A stretch of 64,000 nucleotides of DNA from Halobacillus litoralis (GTDB lineage Bacteria; Bacillota; Bacilli; Bacillales; Halobacillaceae), in assembly GCF_020524025.1 (NCBI RefSeq), contig NZ_JAIVKN010000001.1, positions 248,001 to 312,000 on the forward strand, read 5' to 3'. Numbering within the stretch: position 1 is the first letter of the stretch; every line of letters begins with the position of its first letter. The notes under the pieces were generated by a model. The model searched no databases. It was not told the DNA's origin and worked only from the letters and a program-made list of their open reading frames with translations. The position numbers and the translations under genes were made by a program. This document shows positions 54,957 through 62,980 of the stretch, in pieces.

Positions 54957-55907
54957 ATGGACAATGAAAAAACGTTGAACGGGCATCTCTATGACCTGGA
55001 GACAACCTTACTTAGAGCGGAAACACGGAAATCAAGGGAGCAGCTTGATGAATTACTAGCCCCGGATTTTATGGAAATTTCAAGCACAGGAAATGTATTT
55101 GATAAAGCAAACGTTCTTGATCGTCTGCCAAAAGAAAACGACCCGGGGATTACGTGCAGGAATTTTGAAATGCGGGAACTTTCTTCTACAACAGCCCTGA
55201 CGACGTTTGAAATTTTTATTGAAAGTAAGGGGCAGCATTCGCTGCGCAGTTCGGTGTGGAGACGTACATACGGAAAGTGGCAGATGTGCTTTCATCAGGG
55301 AACGGTTACAGAGGCTAAGGATGAGGAAGAGGAATCGATGACTTTTGAAAGCTATCTTAAAAGCCTACCTGATTTTGAAACCTCACGTTTACGACTAAGA
55401 AAGCTCAAATTTTCAGATGTAAACGATGTTTATGAATTTTGTTCCAATCCTAAAGTGGCTTATCCGATGACTTGGGAAACCAATGCATCTCCCGATGTAA
55501 CAAGAGAATTCCTGACTGCGGCTATTTCCGGTTATGAGACCGGGGAATCCGGAGAGTGGGCTGTTGAATGGAAGGATACAGGTAAAGTGATCGGAGTAGC
55601 TGCCTTTATTGACTGGAGCAACTTACATAAAAGTATCGAGCTCGGCTACTTTCTATCCGAAGAGTATTGGGGGAAAGGGGTGGCCACAGAAGCTCTTGAA
55701 AAACTGGTTTCTTATGGTCTCCATGAATTAAAGGCGAACCGGATAGAAGGAAGATGTGACACGGACAACTTTGGTTCACAGCGGGTCATGGAGAAGGTAG
55801 GAATGGTCTATGAAGGAACGTTAAGAAAGAATGAATACATTAAGGGTGAATTTAGAGATACCCAGGTCTATGCCTTGTTAAATCATGACTATCAGCTATC
55901 TCAGTGA
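54957..55907 (+). CDS. Fusion: DUF4440/NTF2-like domain plus GNAT acetyltransferase
   Basis: 316 residues. Residues 1-118: NTF2-like DUF4440 domain (LYDLETTLLRAETRKSREQLDELLAPDFMEISSTG; VWRRTYGKWQMCFHQGT). Residues about 140-312: RimJ-type GNAT acetyltransferase with ETSRLRLRKLKFSDV at the start and the acetyl-CoA motif LGYFLSEEYWGKGVATEAL (about 228-246), then NFGSQRVMEKVGMVYEG. The linker TEAKDEEEESMTFESYL contains an ATG (55338) preceded by a GAGG-rich stretch, so the acetyltransferase may also be made alone. The substrate is unknown. Ribosome site GGGGAGG. Confidence 0.85.
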   Translation: MDNEKTLNGHLYDLETTLLRAETRKSREQLDELLAPDFMEISSTGNVFDKANVLDRLPKENDPGITCRNFEMRELSSTTALTTFEIFIESKGQHSLRSSVWRRTYGKWQMCFHQGTVTEAKDEEEESMTFESYLKSLPDFETSRLRLRKLKFSDVNDVYEFCSNPKVAYPMTWETNASPDVTREFLTAAISGYETGESGEWAVEWKDTGKVIGVAAFIDWSNLHKSIELGYFLSEEYWGKGVATEALEKLVSYGLHELKANRIEGRCDTDNFGSQRVMEKVGMVYEGTLRKNEYIKGEFRDTQVYALLNHDYQLSQ

Positions 55908-55962
55908 ATTCACCAGAAATAGGAACTTGTATAAGTAGTGTGAAAGGCGATTTCAACAATGA

Positions 55963-56820
55963 ATGGAGAGGTTTACAATCGTTTATTATCTAGGTATTCA
56001 TGACATAGATATGAAAGAAAAAATCCGGACCATTATAAAAGGGGACAATAGTCAGCTGGAGCAAACCAACGCCTATGAAGTGGTGAAGCAGATCACAGCT
56101 GTCCTTGGTTCACCTGATCCGGAACTCCGGGATGAGTTAGGGTATCAGGCACTTATCAAATTACTGATTCAGGACCGGCTTCTCAACACATATGAGTTAC
56201 AGGAATTGATGGAAGAGATGCTGTCAGAGGATAAACTGTTTTATAGGATTGGAGAAGAAGGGGAAGACAGTGTTTTTCTCCGTTCTTTTTCTTCTCTTGT
56301 CTTAGCACTGCTGATCCACCGTGATCAACAGGAGCCTTTTCTTTCACGCCCGGATTTTACAAAAGTGGTGGAGAGTCTTGCCCGATATTGTCATATGGAG
56401 AAGGATTACCGTGGGTTTGTAGAAGGAAAAGGGTGGGCCCATGCTCCAGCACATATTTCGGATGTTATGGATGAATGTGTCATTCATCGGTATTCAGACG
56501 TTGATGTATGCAGGGATGTGTGGGAAGCAATGAAACAATTAGTGCTCCATGCCCCAAGGGTTTTTGATGCAGAAGAAGAGGAGAGAATGGCAACGGCTGT
56601 ATGTGGGATGGTTGGTGTTAAAGGTATGACGCTGACCACTCTTAAGGAATGGACCAATGATCTCGCATCATCAGATTATGAGCTTCATACGAAAATAAAT
56701 GTGAAGAACTTTGTGCGGTCTGTCGGCCTCAGGCTTTTAGTGAAGGAGCCCGCTGTCGACCTGAGGGAATGGATGATAGAGTTGGAAACCACATATAATC
56801 CGGGGTTTTCTCAACAATAA
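55963..56820 (+). CDS. DUF2785 family protein
   Basis: 285 residues from ATG 55963; helix-rich, soluble. RDELGYQALIKLLIQDRLL, EDSVFLRSFSSLVLALLIHRDQQ and GWAHAPAHISDVMDECVIH are the marks of DUF2785, whose function is unknown. The first 16 residues are atypical and the ATG lacks a strong ribosome site; an in-frame ATG at 56011 (MKEKIRTIIKG) is the likely real start by homology of layout. The GNAT gene follows 36 bases on. Confidence 0.82.
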   Translation: MERFTIVYYLGIHDIDMKEKIRTIIKGDNSQLEQTNAYEVVKQITAVLGSPDPELRDELGYQALIKLLIQDRLLNTYELQELMEEMLSEDKLFYRIGEEGEDSVFLRSFSSLVLALLIHRDQQEPFLSRPDFTKVVESLARYCHMEKDYRGFVEGKGWAHAPAHISDVMDECVIHRYSDVDVCRDVWEAMKQLVLHAPRVFDAEEEERMATAVCGMVGVKGMTLTTLKEWTNDLASSDYELHTKINVKNFVRSVGLRLLVKEPAVDLREWMIELETTYNPGFSQQ

Positions 56821-56856
56821 TGTATAGGTTAAAAATGTGACGTGGAAGGTGGAGAA

Positions 56857-57357
56857 ATGGAAACAGAACGACTTCTGTTTCGTCCTTATGAAGGCCATGA
56901 TTTTGATTTTCTTCATACTTTGCTGACAGATCCAGATATGATCCGGTATATAGGAAAAGGTCAGGTGAAAGACAGGAAAGGATCAGAAGATTTTTATCAG
57001 TGGATCCAAGAGACTTATAAAAAAGGCAGATTCTATGGTCTGCAGGTCATGGTTAGAAAATCAGATGGGGAACGAATCGGGCATGCGGGGCTTGTGCCGC
57101 AAATGATAAATGATCAAGAAGAAGTGGAAGTCGGATATTGGATCAGACCTGAATCCTGGGGACAGGGGTATGCATCAGAAGCAGCATCGTCCCTTGTGAA
57201 GGTTGGATTAAAGCATTTGAAGCTTCCCAAGCTCTTTTCTCTCATTCAGAAGGGCAACTCTCCATCTATGAGAATAGCCGAAAAAGCGGGGATGACATGT
57301 GCTGAAGTGAGCGTGCGCCAGGGAAGAGAAGTTTACATATTCTCAAGGACTTCTTGA
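56857..57357 (+). CDS. GNAT family N-acetyltransferase
   Basis: 166 residues. METERLLFRPYEGHDFDFL at the N-terminus; acetyl-CoA motif VGYWIRPESWGQGYASEAA (about 93-111); MRIAEKAGM near the end. RimJ-like group; acceptor unknown. The ATG at 56857 follows GGTGGAG; an earlier in-frame ATG at 56842 is less well placed. Confidence 0.88.
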   Translation: METERLLFRPYEGHDFDFLHTLLTDPDMIRYIGKGQVKDRKGSEDFYQWIQETYKKGRFYGLQVMVRKSDGERIGHAGLVPQMINDQEEVEVGYWIRPESWGQGYASEAASSLVKVGLKHLKLPKLFSLIQKGNSPSMRIAEKAGMTCAEVSVRQGREVYIFSRTS

Positions 57358-57444
57358 AAAAATTAGTAGGTGATCTTTTGTTTCAAACATGCTCATCGAA
57401 GGGTAAAGGTTAGGTAACTTTACATTTTGTCAGGAGGAGAGCTT

Positions 57445-58161
57445 TTGCTTTTTAAAGGAATTCATCCATCCAATCCTTCTAAAGCTTCGATCGCAACGAT
57501 TATCATTGGTTTCTTTCTTATGGGCGCTGCTTTTTATAGTTTTATTGTCCTCGCAGAAGAAGTGGTTGAAGAACAGAAGTTTGCGATTGACCAGATGGCC
57601 ACAGATTTTGTGAGCGCTGTGAATACACCATCATTGGAGAACTTTATGGGGACGATTACGGAAACCGGAGCGGTATGGTGGCTGACTTCGGGATCTCTTC
57701 TCATTCTGGTCTATCTCATTTTTATTTCAGATAAAAGTAACTGGCTGTGGATCTTTTTTGTGATTAATATGATCGGCATCAGCGCTTTAACAAAGGGACT
57801 GAAACTGATCTTTGAACGCCAGCGGCCTGAAGTTCTTGCTAAATATGATGGTGTAGGATTCAGCTTTCCGAGTGGTCATTCGTCTGGATCCATCACCTTT
57901 TACGGATTCTTAATCTATTTAGTAGCCGTTAGTCATCTCAACCAAAAATGGAAGTGGGTCATCAATATCCTGCTTGGCCTATTAACTATAACCATTGCCG
58001 TCAGCCGTACCTTTATCGGCGTACATTACTTTACAGATATTCTAGCCGGGCTGGCACTTGGACTGGGGTGGCTGCTCATTTGTATTGCATCTCTTGAAAT
58101 GATGTTATTCCGTAAAAGACGGAGAAAATCATCTTCTAAAAAAGAAACGATGTCTTCGTAA
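57445..58161 (+). CDS. PAP2 family membrane phosphatase
   Basis: 238 residues, about six spans. The three phosphatase motifs are visible: K-x6-RP in KGLKLIFERQRPE, PSGH in FSFPSGHSSGSITFYG, and SR-x5-H-x3-D in SRTFIGVHYFTD. Probably dephosphorylates undecaprenyl or phosphatidyl-glycerol phosphates on the outer face of the membrane. TTG at 57445 follows AGGAGG at seven bases; the upstream TTG at 57427 has no site. Lys- and Arg-rich C-terminus (RKRRRKSSSKK). Confidence 0.9.
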   Translation: MLFKGIHPSNPSKASIATIIIGFFLMGAAFYSFIVLAEEVVEEQKFAIDQMATDFVSAVNTPSLENFMGTITETGAVWWLTSGSLLILVYLIFISDKSNWLWIFFVINMIGISALTKGLKLIFERQRPEVLAKYDGVGFSFPSGHSSGSITFYGFLIYLVAVSHLNQKWKWVINILLGLLTITIAVSRTFIGVHYFTDILAGLALGLGWLLICIASLEMMLFRKRRRKSSSKKETMSS

Positions 58162-58164
58162 GAA

Positions 58165-58209
58165 GTCGTTCTGGATTCAGGTGTCAACCTGGATTAGAAC
58201 GGCTTTTTT
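58165..58209 (+). terminator. Rho-independent terminator after the PAP2 gene
   Basis: AAGTCGTTCT/AGAACGGCTT outer arms and CAGG/CCTG inner arms, loop TGTCAA, then TTTTT. Confidence 0.85.
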
Positions 58210-58394
58210 ATGTCCTTAAATACCATGGTATTTTTTTACATAAACATGCTATCATGAAAGGGAAATGCTGTTAGGTTTAAATGTACTGCCTCTTTGTGGT
58301 TAATGAGACCTATGGCTTGGTCATAGAGTTAAAAGAGGGTATAGGCAAGGATGTTGTTTGTAAATGAATATAAAAAAGGTAAAGGGGAGGTTTG

Positions 58395-61300
58395 ATGGAG
58401 GATAGATGGGATGAAAAAGAGGGGAAACACTTCAGGGAACGTCTGGAACACTTATGGAAAAGCGGCTACATAAATAACGAAACCTATTTCCGGGCTTTGG
58501 AAGCCGATCGTTCCTATATCGTAGATCAAGAATCGTTACGTGAAAGGGAGACGGAAGTAAGTGAAGAGCCTGTGCCTCCTGATGCACCTTTTTCAAAAGA
58601 GGTCAGTAAGTCTGCTCCAGTGAAGAAGAAAGTGAAAACGAAAGAACAAATCCGTGAACGGAACATTACCTGGTCCTTAATTCTTGGCGTGACGCTGCTT
58701 CTTTTGACGGGTTTAATCATTGCGACAAGTCAGTGGGAACAAATGGGGGCGGGAGCTAAAGTTGCTGCCATTGCCTTTGTATCACTGTTTTTCTTCGGAC
58801 TGAGTTATGTGACGGGGCGCTTTCTTCGCATTCATCAGACCGCTTTTGCATTTTTAACACTAGGCAGTTTGTTGATTCCGATTGGTATTGTAGCGATCGG
58901 CTATTTTGAACTGCTGGGAAACTACCTTTCGCTTTGGGGAGAAGGCAGGCACATCCTCGGGCTGATTGGTTCTTTATTATCCCTGCCGATCTATCTCAGA
59001 CATGCACTCGTTCATCAGTCCAGATTCTACGTGTGGGTTTCTTTTATTTTTATGACGCTTACGGCAGGATTTTTACTCGGATCACTGCCCCTGGGTACAG
59101 ATGCCTTCTATTTAGGTATGATGGTCTATAATGCTGGATTAATCACTTTTTACGTTCGTTCTCATAAAACAGGGCCGTTGAAATTGTTTACAAAAGAACT
59201 GCCTTTGTTCACTCAGGGAAACCTTGTTCTTTCTACTCTTCTCATGCTGTTCTTCTTTGATAATGAAGTGTTTTACAGCTTCAATCTGTTGTTGACCGCC
59301 TGCATCTATATGGCTATGGTGTTTGTCTACCAAACGAAAGAATATCAGTTTGTCTTTTCTGTTATGGTCGTCTATGCGGCCTATCAGCTTGTCGAGCACT
59401 CCCCTCTGCAGCAGGTGGACCTCATTATTTATGCAGTCACGGGCTTTATATATTTAGGCCTTTCCTATGTATTTAAAGACCATTCCCGTATCAATCAGTT
59501 GTTTCGTTATATTAGCGGGATCGTCTCGTTCCTGGCATTTGTTTACATCAGTTATGAAAGTCTATTCCTTCGCGGAGAAGAGGGGTCATGGCTTTTATTT
59601 TTGGCTTATGTGGGTATTACCGTCAATTACCTTCTCCTTGCACATGTGACAAGATATCCAGGATTTCAGTATTTAACACCTGTCTTTTTCTTTATCAGCC
59701 TGTGGCAGCTTTGGGAACTCATCGGGGCCGGCCGGCTGTCTGTATGGATGTTCGTTCTGGCATCCTTTGTGTCTCTTGTTCCTGGTATGTGGGCAGGGAA
59801 AAGCATTTTGCGGTCGGTAAAGGAGAGCACGTTCTACACAGCCCTTGTCGTTATGGCCGGATGTATCTCATACAGCTTTTATGCAGGGGCTTATGGGGAA
59901 ACTTCGTTTATGTTTTTCGTGTTAGGTGGACTGGCTTATACAGCCAGCCAATTCTCCCGTGAGGAAAGCGTGAAAAAGGCTGCTGTCTGGGGGCACCCTG
60001 GCGCTTTTGCTGTTTCAGGTGCACTTTTTTACGAGCCACTCGTGGCATGGATCCCAGCTTATGAGGAAGGGCTGGCGTTTCCATTCCACCTTGCAGTGAC
60101 CGGGATTCTATTACTAGCTGTTCACTTAATGTTGAAAAAATGGGGCAAGAGGAATCTCGCATCCACGACGTTTTATATCGCTCAAGGGTCGTATCTAACT
60201 GCCATTCTCCTGCTTATCAATCATCCGGGTGTCGATCCTATGATTGTCCGTCCTCTGATTCTATTGACCGGCATCGGTGTATCGTACTGGTTGGTGCGTG
60301 TGGCCGGAAATACGAGTTTATGGGGGGTTGTATCCCTTGTCACACTGGCTTTTTACTTTTCAATGGTGGATCCGCTGGGGATTGAACGGTTTGACTGGTT
60401 CCTTGTTTATCTGTTGTTTGCACCTGTTCTTCTGGTGATGGCAGGGGAGTGGGGAAAGAATAGGTGGATCGGTATGCGTCCTTATTTTTACTGGCTCGCT
60501 CATATCATCCAGCCATTTCTTTTGCTGCTTCTTTTATTGAATCAAATGGGAATGGAGAAGGTACATCCGCTTCTTCTGCTGGTGCCAGTTGCGCTGTATT
60601 CATACAGCGCCTGGAAAGCCCAACGGGAAGCAGAAATCAAGGCGATGCTCTATGCAGCTTGTACCGTATTTTTCTTCCTTGTATTTACTGTTCCTGATTA
60701 CTATGACATGTGGCCGGCAGGATCAGAACCATACGCCTTTTTATTCACCAGTCTTATTCTCTCAGGTCTGTGGTTCCTGTTTTCTTCTTTATGGAAACGT
60801 CGCCTGGACTGGTATTGGATTCCGTTTTCTATTCTCGGTCTGTACATGATGATACTGATGGAGAATATATCAAATGTTGAACTTGTGCCCATCGTTTCTT
60901 ACGCGTGTCTGATTCTTTTCTTTTTACACAAAAGAAAATGGTCTGCAGCTCGTTTTATCCCGCTGCTTATGATTCTTACCCTTATCGGGGCAGTGAGCCA
61001 GACGTGGGAGCAGTCCGTGACGATTCTCTCTTTGTTGGTCTCCAGCGCTGTGCTTATGGCGGCCGGGCGCGTGTTTCATCCTTATTTAATAGGAAGCAGC
61101 TTCGATATAGACACGTATTCCTGGTCTGCTCTCGTCTATATGATGTATATGAGTTTCTTCACATCAGGAGATGGGAATGTCTGGATTCGTATTCTTCCTG
61201 TTTTACTCGTAGGTGTCTGGCTTCTGGTAACGGCTCCTGGATGGAGACAGGATATGCCGTCAAGAATCTTCATTTCTACGGGCATCTTTTGTTTCTATGT

Positions 61301-61802
61301 TTCGTATCTTTTTATTCTTCTAGACTACGAGCCGGTGATCCCTGACCTACTGGAAGCAGAATTGCAGGCTCTTCCTGGGCTTGGATTATTATTCTACTTG
61401 AAAAAACGTACATGGAGCTCATATGCATCCATTATGAGTCACGTTCAGTCTGCTGTTCTTCTGTTTATTGCTGCTTATCTTGTCGTTGACGCGATTCAAA
61501 GTCATACGCTTTTAGATGCGTGGATAATTGGAGGTTTATCGCTTGCTTCAATGGTTGCGGGGATGCAGTTGAAAATTAAGTCCTACTTTTTCGTCGGTAT
61601 GGGTGTGTTGGTGTTTAATGTTCTTTACCAGACGAAACCTTACTGGGGAAGCGCTCCGTGGTGGGTATATTTATTGACTGCCGGTGTCCTGCTTATCGGC
61701 ATAGCGAGTTATAATGAATGGAAAAAGCAGCAGTCCGAAGATTCCCAGCCGTTTGAAAGAAAACTCAAGCGTTTATGGTTGTCTTTCAAAGAATGGGATT
61801 AA
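58395..61802 (+). CDS. Very large multi-span membrane protein (DUF2157-like/SCO7613-type)
   Basis: 1135 residues. N-terminal cytosolic part (about 1-90): HFRERLEHLWKSGYINNETYFRALE, which resembles the short helical region before DUF2157, then a Pro/Glu-rich linker and VKTKEQIRERNITWSLILGVTLLLLTG (start of the first span). The rest is about 28-32 closely packed hydrophobic spans with few charged loops. No catalytic motif seen. Similar giant proteins occur in Bacillaceae, with unknown function. ATG at 58395 follows GGGGAGG; a TTG at 58392 is possible. Own terminator. C-terminal tail KKQQSEDSQPFERKLKRLW is cytosolic by the positive-inside rule. Confidence 0.75.
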   Translation: MEDRWDEKEGKHFRERLEHLWKSGYINNETYFRALEADRSYIVDQESLRERETEVSEEPVPPDAPFSKEVSKSAPVKKKVKTKEQIRERNITWSLILGVTLLLLTGLIIATSQWEQMGAGAKVAAIAFVSLFFFGLSYVTGRFLRIHQTAFAFLTLGSLLIPIGIVAIGYFELLGNYLSLWGEGRHILGLIGSLLSLPIYLRHALVHQSRFYVWVSFIFMTLTAGFLLGSLPLGTDAFYLGMMVYNAGLITFYVRSHKTGPLKLFTKELPLFTQGNLVLSTLLMLFFFDNEVFYSFNLLLTACIYMAMVFVYQTKEYQFVFSVMVVYAAYQLVEHSPLQQVDLIIYAVTGFIYLGLSYVFKDHSRINQLFRYISGIVSFLAFVYISYESLFLRGEEGSWLLFLAYVGITVNYLLLAHVTRYPGFQYLTPVFFFISLWQLWELIGAGRLSVWMFVLASFVSLVPGMWAGKSILRSVKESTFYTALVVMAGCISYSFYAGAYGETSFMFFVLGGLAYTASQFSREESVKKAAVWGHPGAFAVSGALFYEPLVAWIPAYEEGLAFPFHLAVTGILLLAVHLMLKKWGKRNLASTTFYIAQGSYLTAILLLINHPGVDPMIVRPLILLTGIGVSYWLVRVAGNTSLWGVVSLVTLAFYFSMVDPLGIERFDWFLVYLLFAPVLLVMAGEWGKNRWIGMRPYFYWLAHIIQPFLLLLLLLNQMGMEKVHPLLLLVPVALYSYSAWKAQREAEIKAMLYAACTVFFFLVFTVPDYYDMWPAGSEPYAFLFTSLILSGLWFLFSSLWKRRLDWYWIPFSILGLYMMILMENISNVELVPIVSYACLILFFLHKRKWSAARFIPLLMILTLIGAVSQTWEQSVTILSLLVSSAVLMAAGRVFHPYLIGSSFDIDTYSWSALVYMMYMSFFTSGDGNVWIRILPVLLVGVWLLVTAPGWRQDMPSRIFISTGIFCFYVSYLFILLDYEPVIPDLLEAELQALPGLGLLFYLKKRTWSSYASIMSHVQSAVLLFIAAYLVVDAIQSHTLLDAWIIGGLSLASMVAGMQLKIKSYFFVGMGVLVFNVLYQTKPYWGSAPWWVYLLTAGVLLIGIASYNEWKKQQSEDSQPFERKLKRLWLSFKEWD

Positions 61803-61839
61803 AAAAAGAACGTCATAGATGCCTATGACGTTCTTTTTG
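61803..61839. terminator. Bidirectional terminator
   Basis: AAAAAGAACGTCATAG pairs perfectly with CTATGACGTTCTTTTT, loop ATGC; serves the giant membrane protein gene and the convergent zinc-ribbon gene. Confidence 0.94.
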
Positions 61840-61882
61840 TCTGGAAACTTCCCGTACCGGTATGATTGGTATGAAAAGCGGT

Positions 61883-62062
61883 TTAATCGTCTTTTTGAGT
61901 TAGCTTATGGTCGTTCATCCCGCATTCGGGACATTGTGTCCAAATATTGTAAGCGACTTTTTCAGAAAACTCTCTTGGAGTCACTTTAATAATCTTTAAC
62001 TTGTTATGGTAACAGCTTGTACATCTTTCCTGTATCAGCTGACCAATTTGATAATGTAACAT
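61883..62062 (-). CDS. 59-residue zinc-ribbon protein
   Basis: A very short gene with a strong ribosome site (AGGAGGAG, 4 bases before ATG). The product starts MLHYQIGQLIQERCTSCYHN and carries two CxxC knuckles: C14-x2-C17 and C44-x2-C47 (TQCPECGMNDH), separated by 26 residues, a four-Cys zinc-ribbon layout. No other domain. It converges on the terminator at 61803-61839. Such small zinc-binding proteins are often regulators or assembly factors, but this one I cannot place. Confidence 0.8.
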   Translation of the reverse strand: MLHYQIGQLIQERCTSCYHNKLKIIKVTPREFSEKVAYNIWTQCPECGMNDHKLTQKDD

Positions 62063-62461
62063 AATCTCCTCCTAATAAGTCATTTTCCATGAGGAGAGCA
62101 CGGAATTTCGAGAAGGTTTTCTAGTATAACGTATTCTCAATTAGAAATCAAAGGGATAAGGGAGAAAATGCTGTATGAGGAGCTCCCGGCTTAAGCGGGA
62201 TGCGTCCTGGAGGGTAATTGTGAGGTGGATGCGGGGCATTTTTCTAGCATGAAGATGTCGGCAGAATTCATTGTCAGCCTATAAATTAAAAGGTAAATCC
62301 ATCTCCTTGGAACTATTCTGAAACGATAGAAAACCGTAGGGAATCGTTTCAGATAAATAGGGTTGGTTGTCTCACATAGAGTGATTATTTAGCAGGAGAA
62401 GGAAAAGTGAACAGGACGTCCTTCGGTTAAAGGAGGGCAGTTTCACAAATAGAAAGAGGAA
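62063..62461. other. Gap without a recognised gene
   Basis: About 400 bases. The first 40 hold the promoter of the zinc-ribbon gene. The rest has no frame above about 20 codons with a start and ribosome site. It contains one clear inverted repeat (62318-62352). Confidence 0.4.
62318..62352. repeat. Inverted repeat, 10-bp arms
   Basis: CTGAAACGAT and ATCGTTTCAG, perfect complements, 15 bases apart; no T-run follows, so it is not a classical terminator. Confidence 0.6.
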
Positions 62462-62629
62462 CTAGACGAATCTTTTTACTTCCCAGTAGATGTGATTGAT
62501 GATGTTGGAGTTAATCTTATTTGCGAAGCATTCGGCCTGGGCCCGATTCTTGAATAACTTGGCTCGATCGGAAGATGCATGCTTTAAGGTTACCACTTTA
62601 CCTTTGAAATTCTTGCAGAGGATATAAAT
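62462..62629 (-). CDS. 55-residue protein with a probable non-ATG start
   Basis: Open frame on the minus strand with coding-like composition: KNFKGKVVTLKHASSDRAK, KNRAQAECFANKINSN and the end NHIYWEVKRFV, followed by TAG. There is no ATG. GGGAGG lies 8 bases before an ATT codon at 62629, ideal for an ATT start (known for infC). GTG at 62638 overlaps the ribosome site; an internal GTG after AAAGG is a third option. Basic protein (about 11 Lys/Arg), one or two Cys. I do not recognise it, but the frame, ribosome site and lack of stops make a real gene likely. Confidence 0.5.
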   Translation of the reverse strand: MYILCKNFKGKVVTLKHASSDRAKLFKNRAQAECFANKINSNIINHIYWEVKRFV

Positions 62630-62882
62630 CGCTGCCACCTCCCTGTGAAATCTTTTTCTAGGATAACTTTATAAGACAATTATATCGTTAATAATTGTTG
62701 ATTTATAGGAAAATTCAGACAAAAATACTGACAAATTAAGTGCTCATTGGACAAGGGATGAGCGGTTTTGTTTACCCTCCTGAATTAAAAATGACGAATC
62801 TTCTTAGTCCCAATAATTTTCATTCCTATATCCTTAAAACTTTTATGGAAACAACTGGATTTTTTGGGAGGGTTAAACCTAA

Positions 62883-62915
62883 AGAAGGAAGACCCAGGTA
62901 AGGGTCTTCCTTCTA
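62883..62915. terminator. Hairpin terminator downstream of the MFS gene
   Basis: AGAAGGAAGACCC pairs perfectly with GGGTCTTCCTTCT around a seven-base loop; T-rich on the minus-strand side (TTCTTTAGG). It is 65 bases past the MFS stop. Confidence 0.8.
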
Positions 62916-62980
62916 TTATTTAAACTCATAATGTTGTCTCCCTGAAAACTCTATAAACCGTGTTTGTACGGCGTCGTTTG

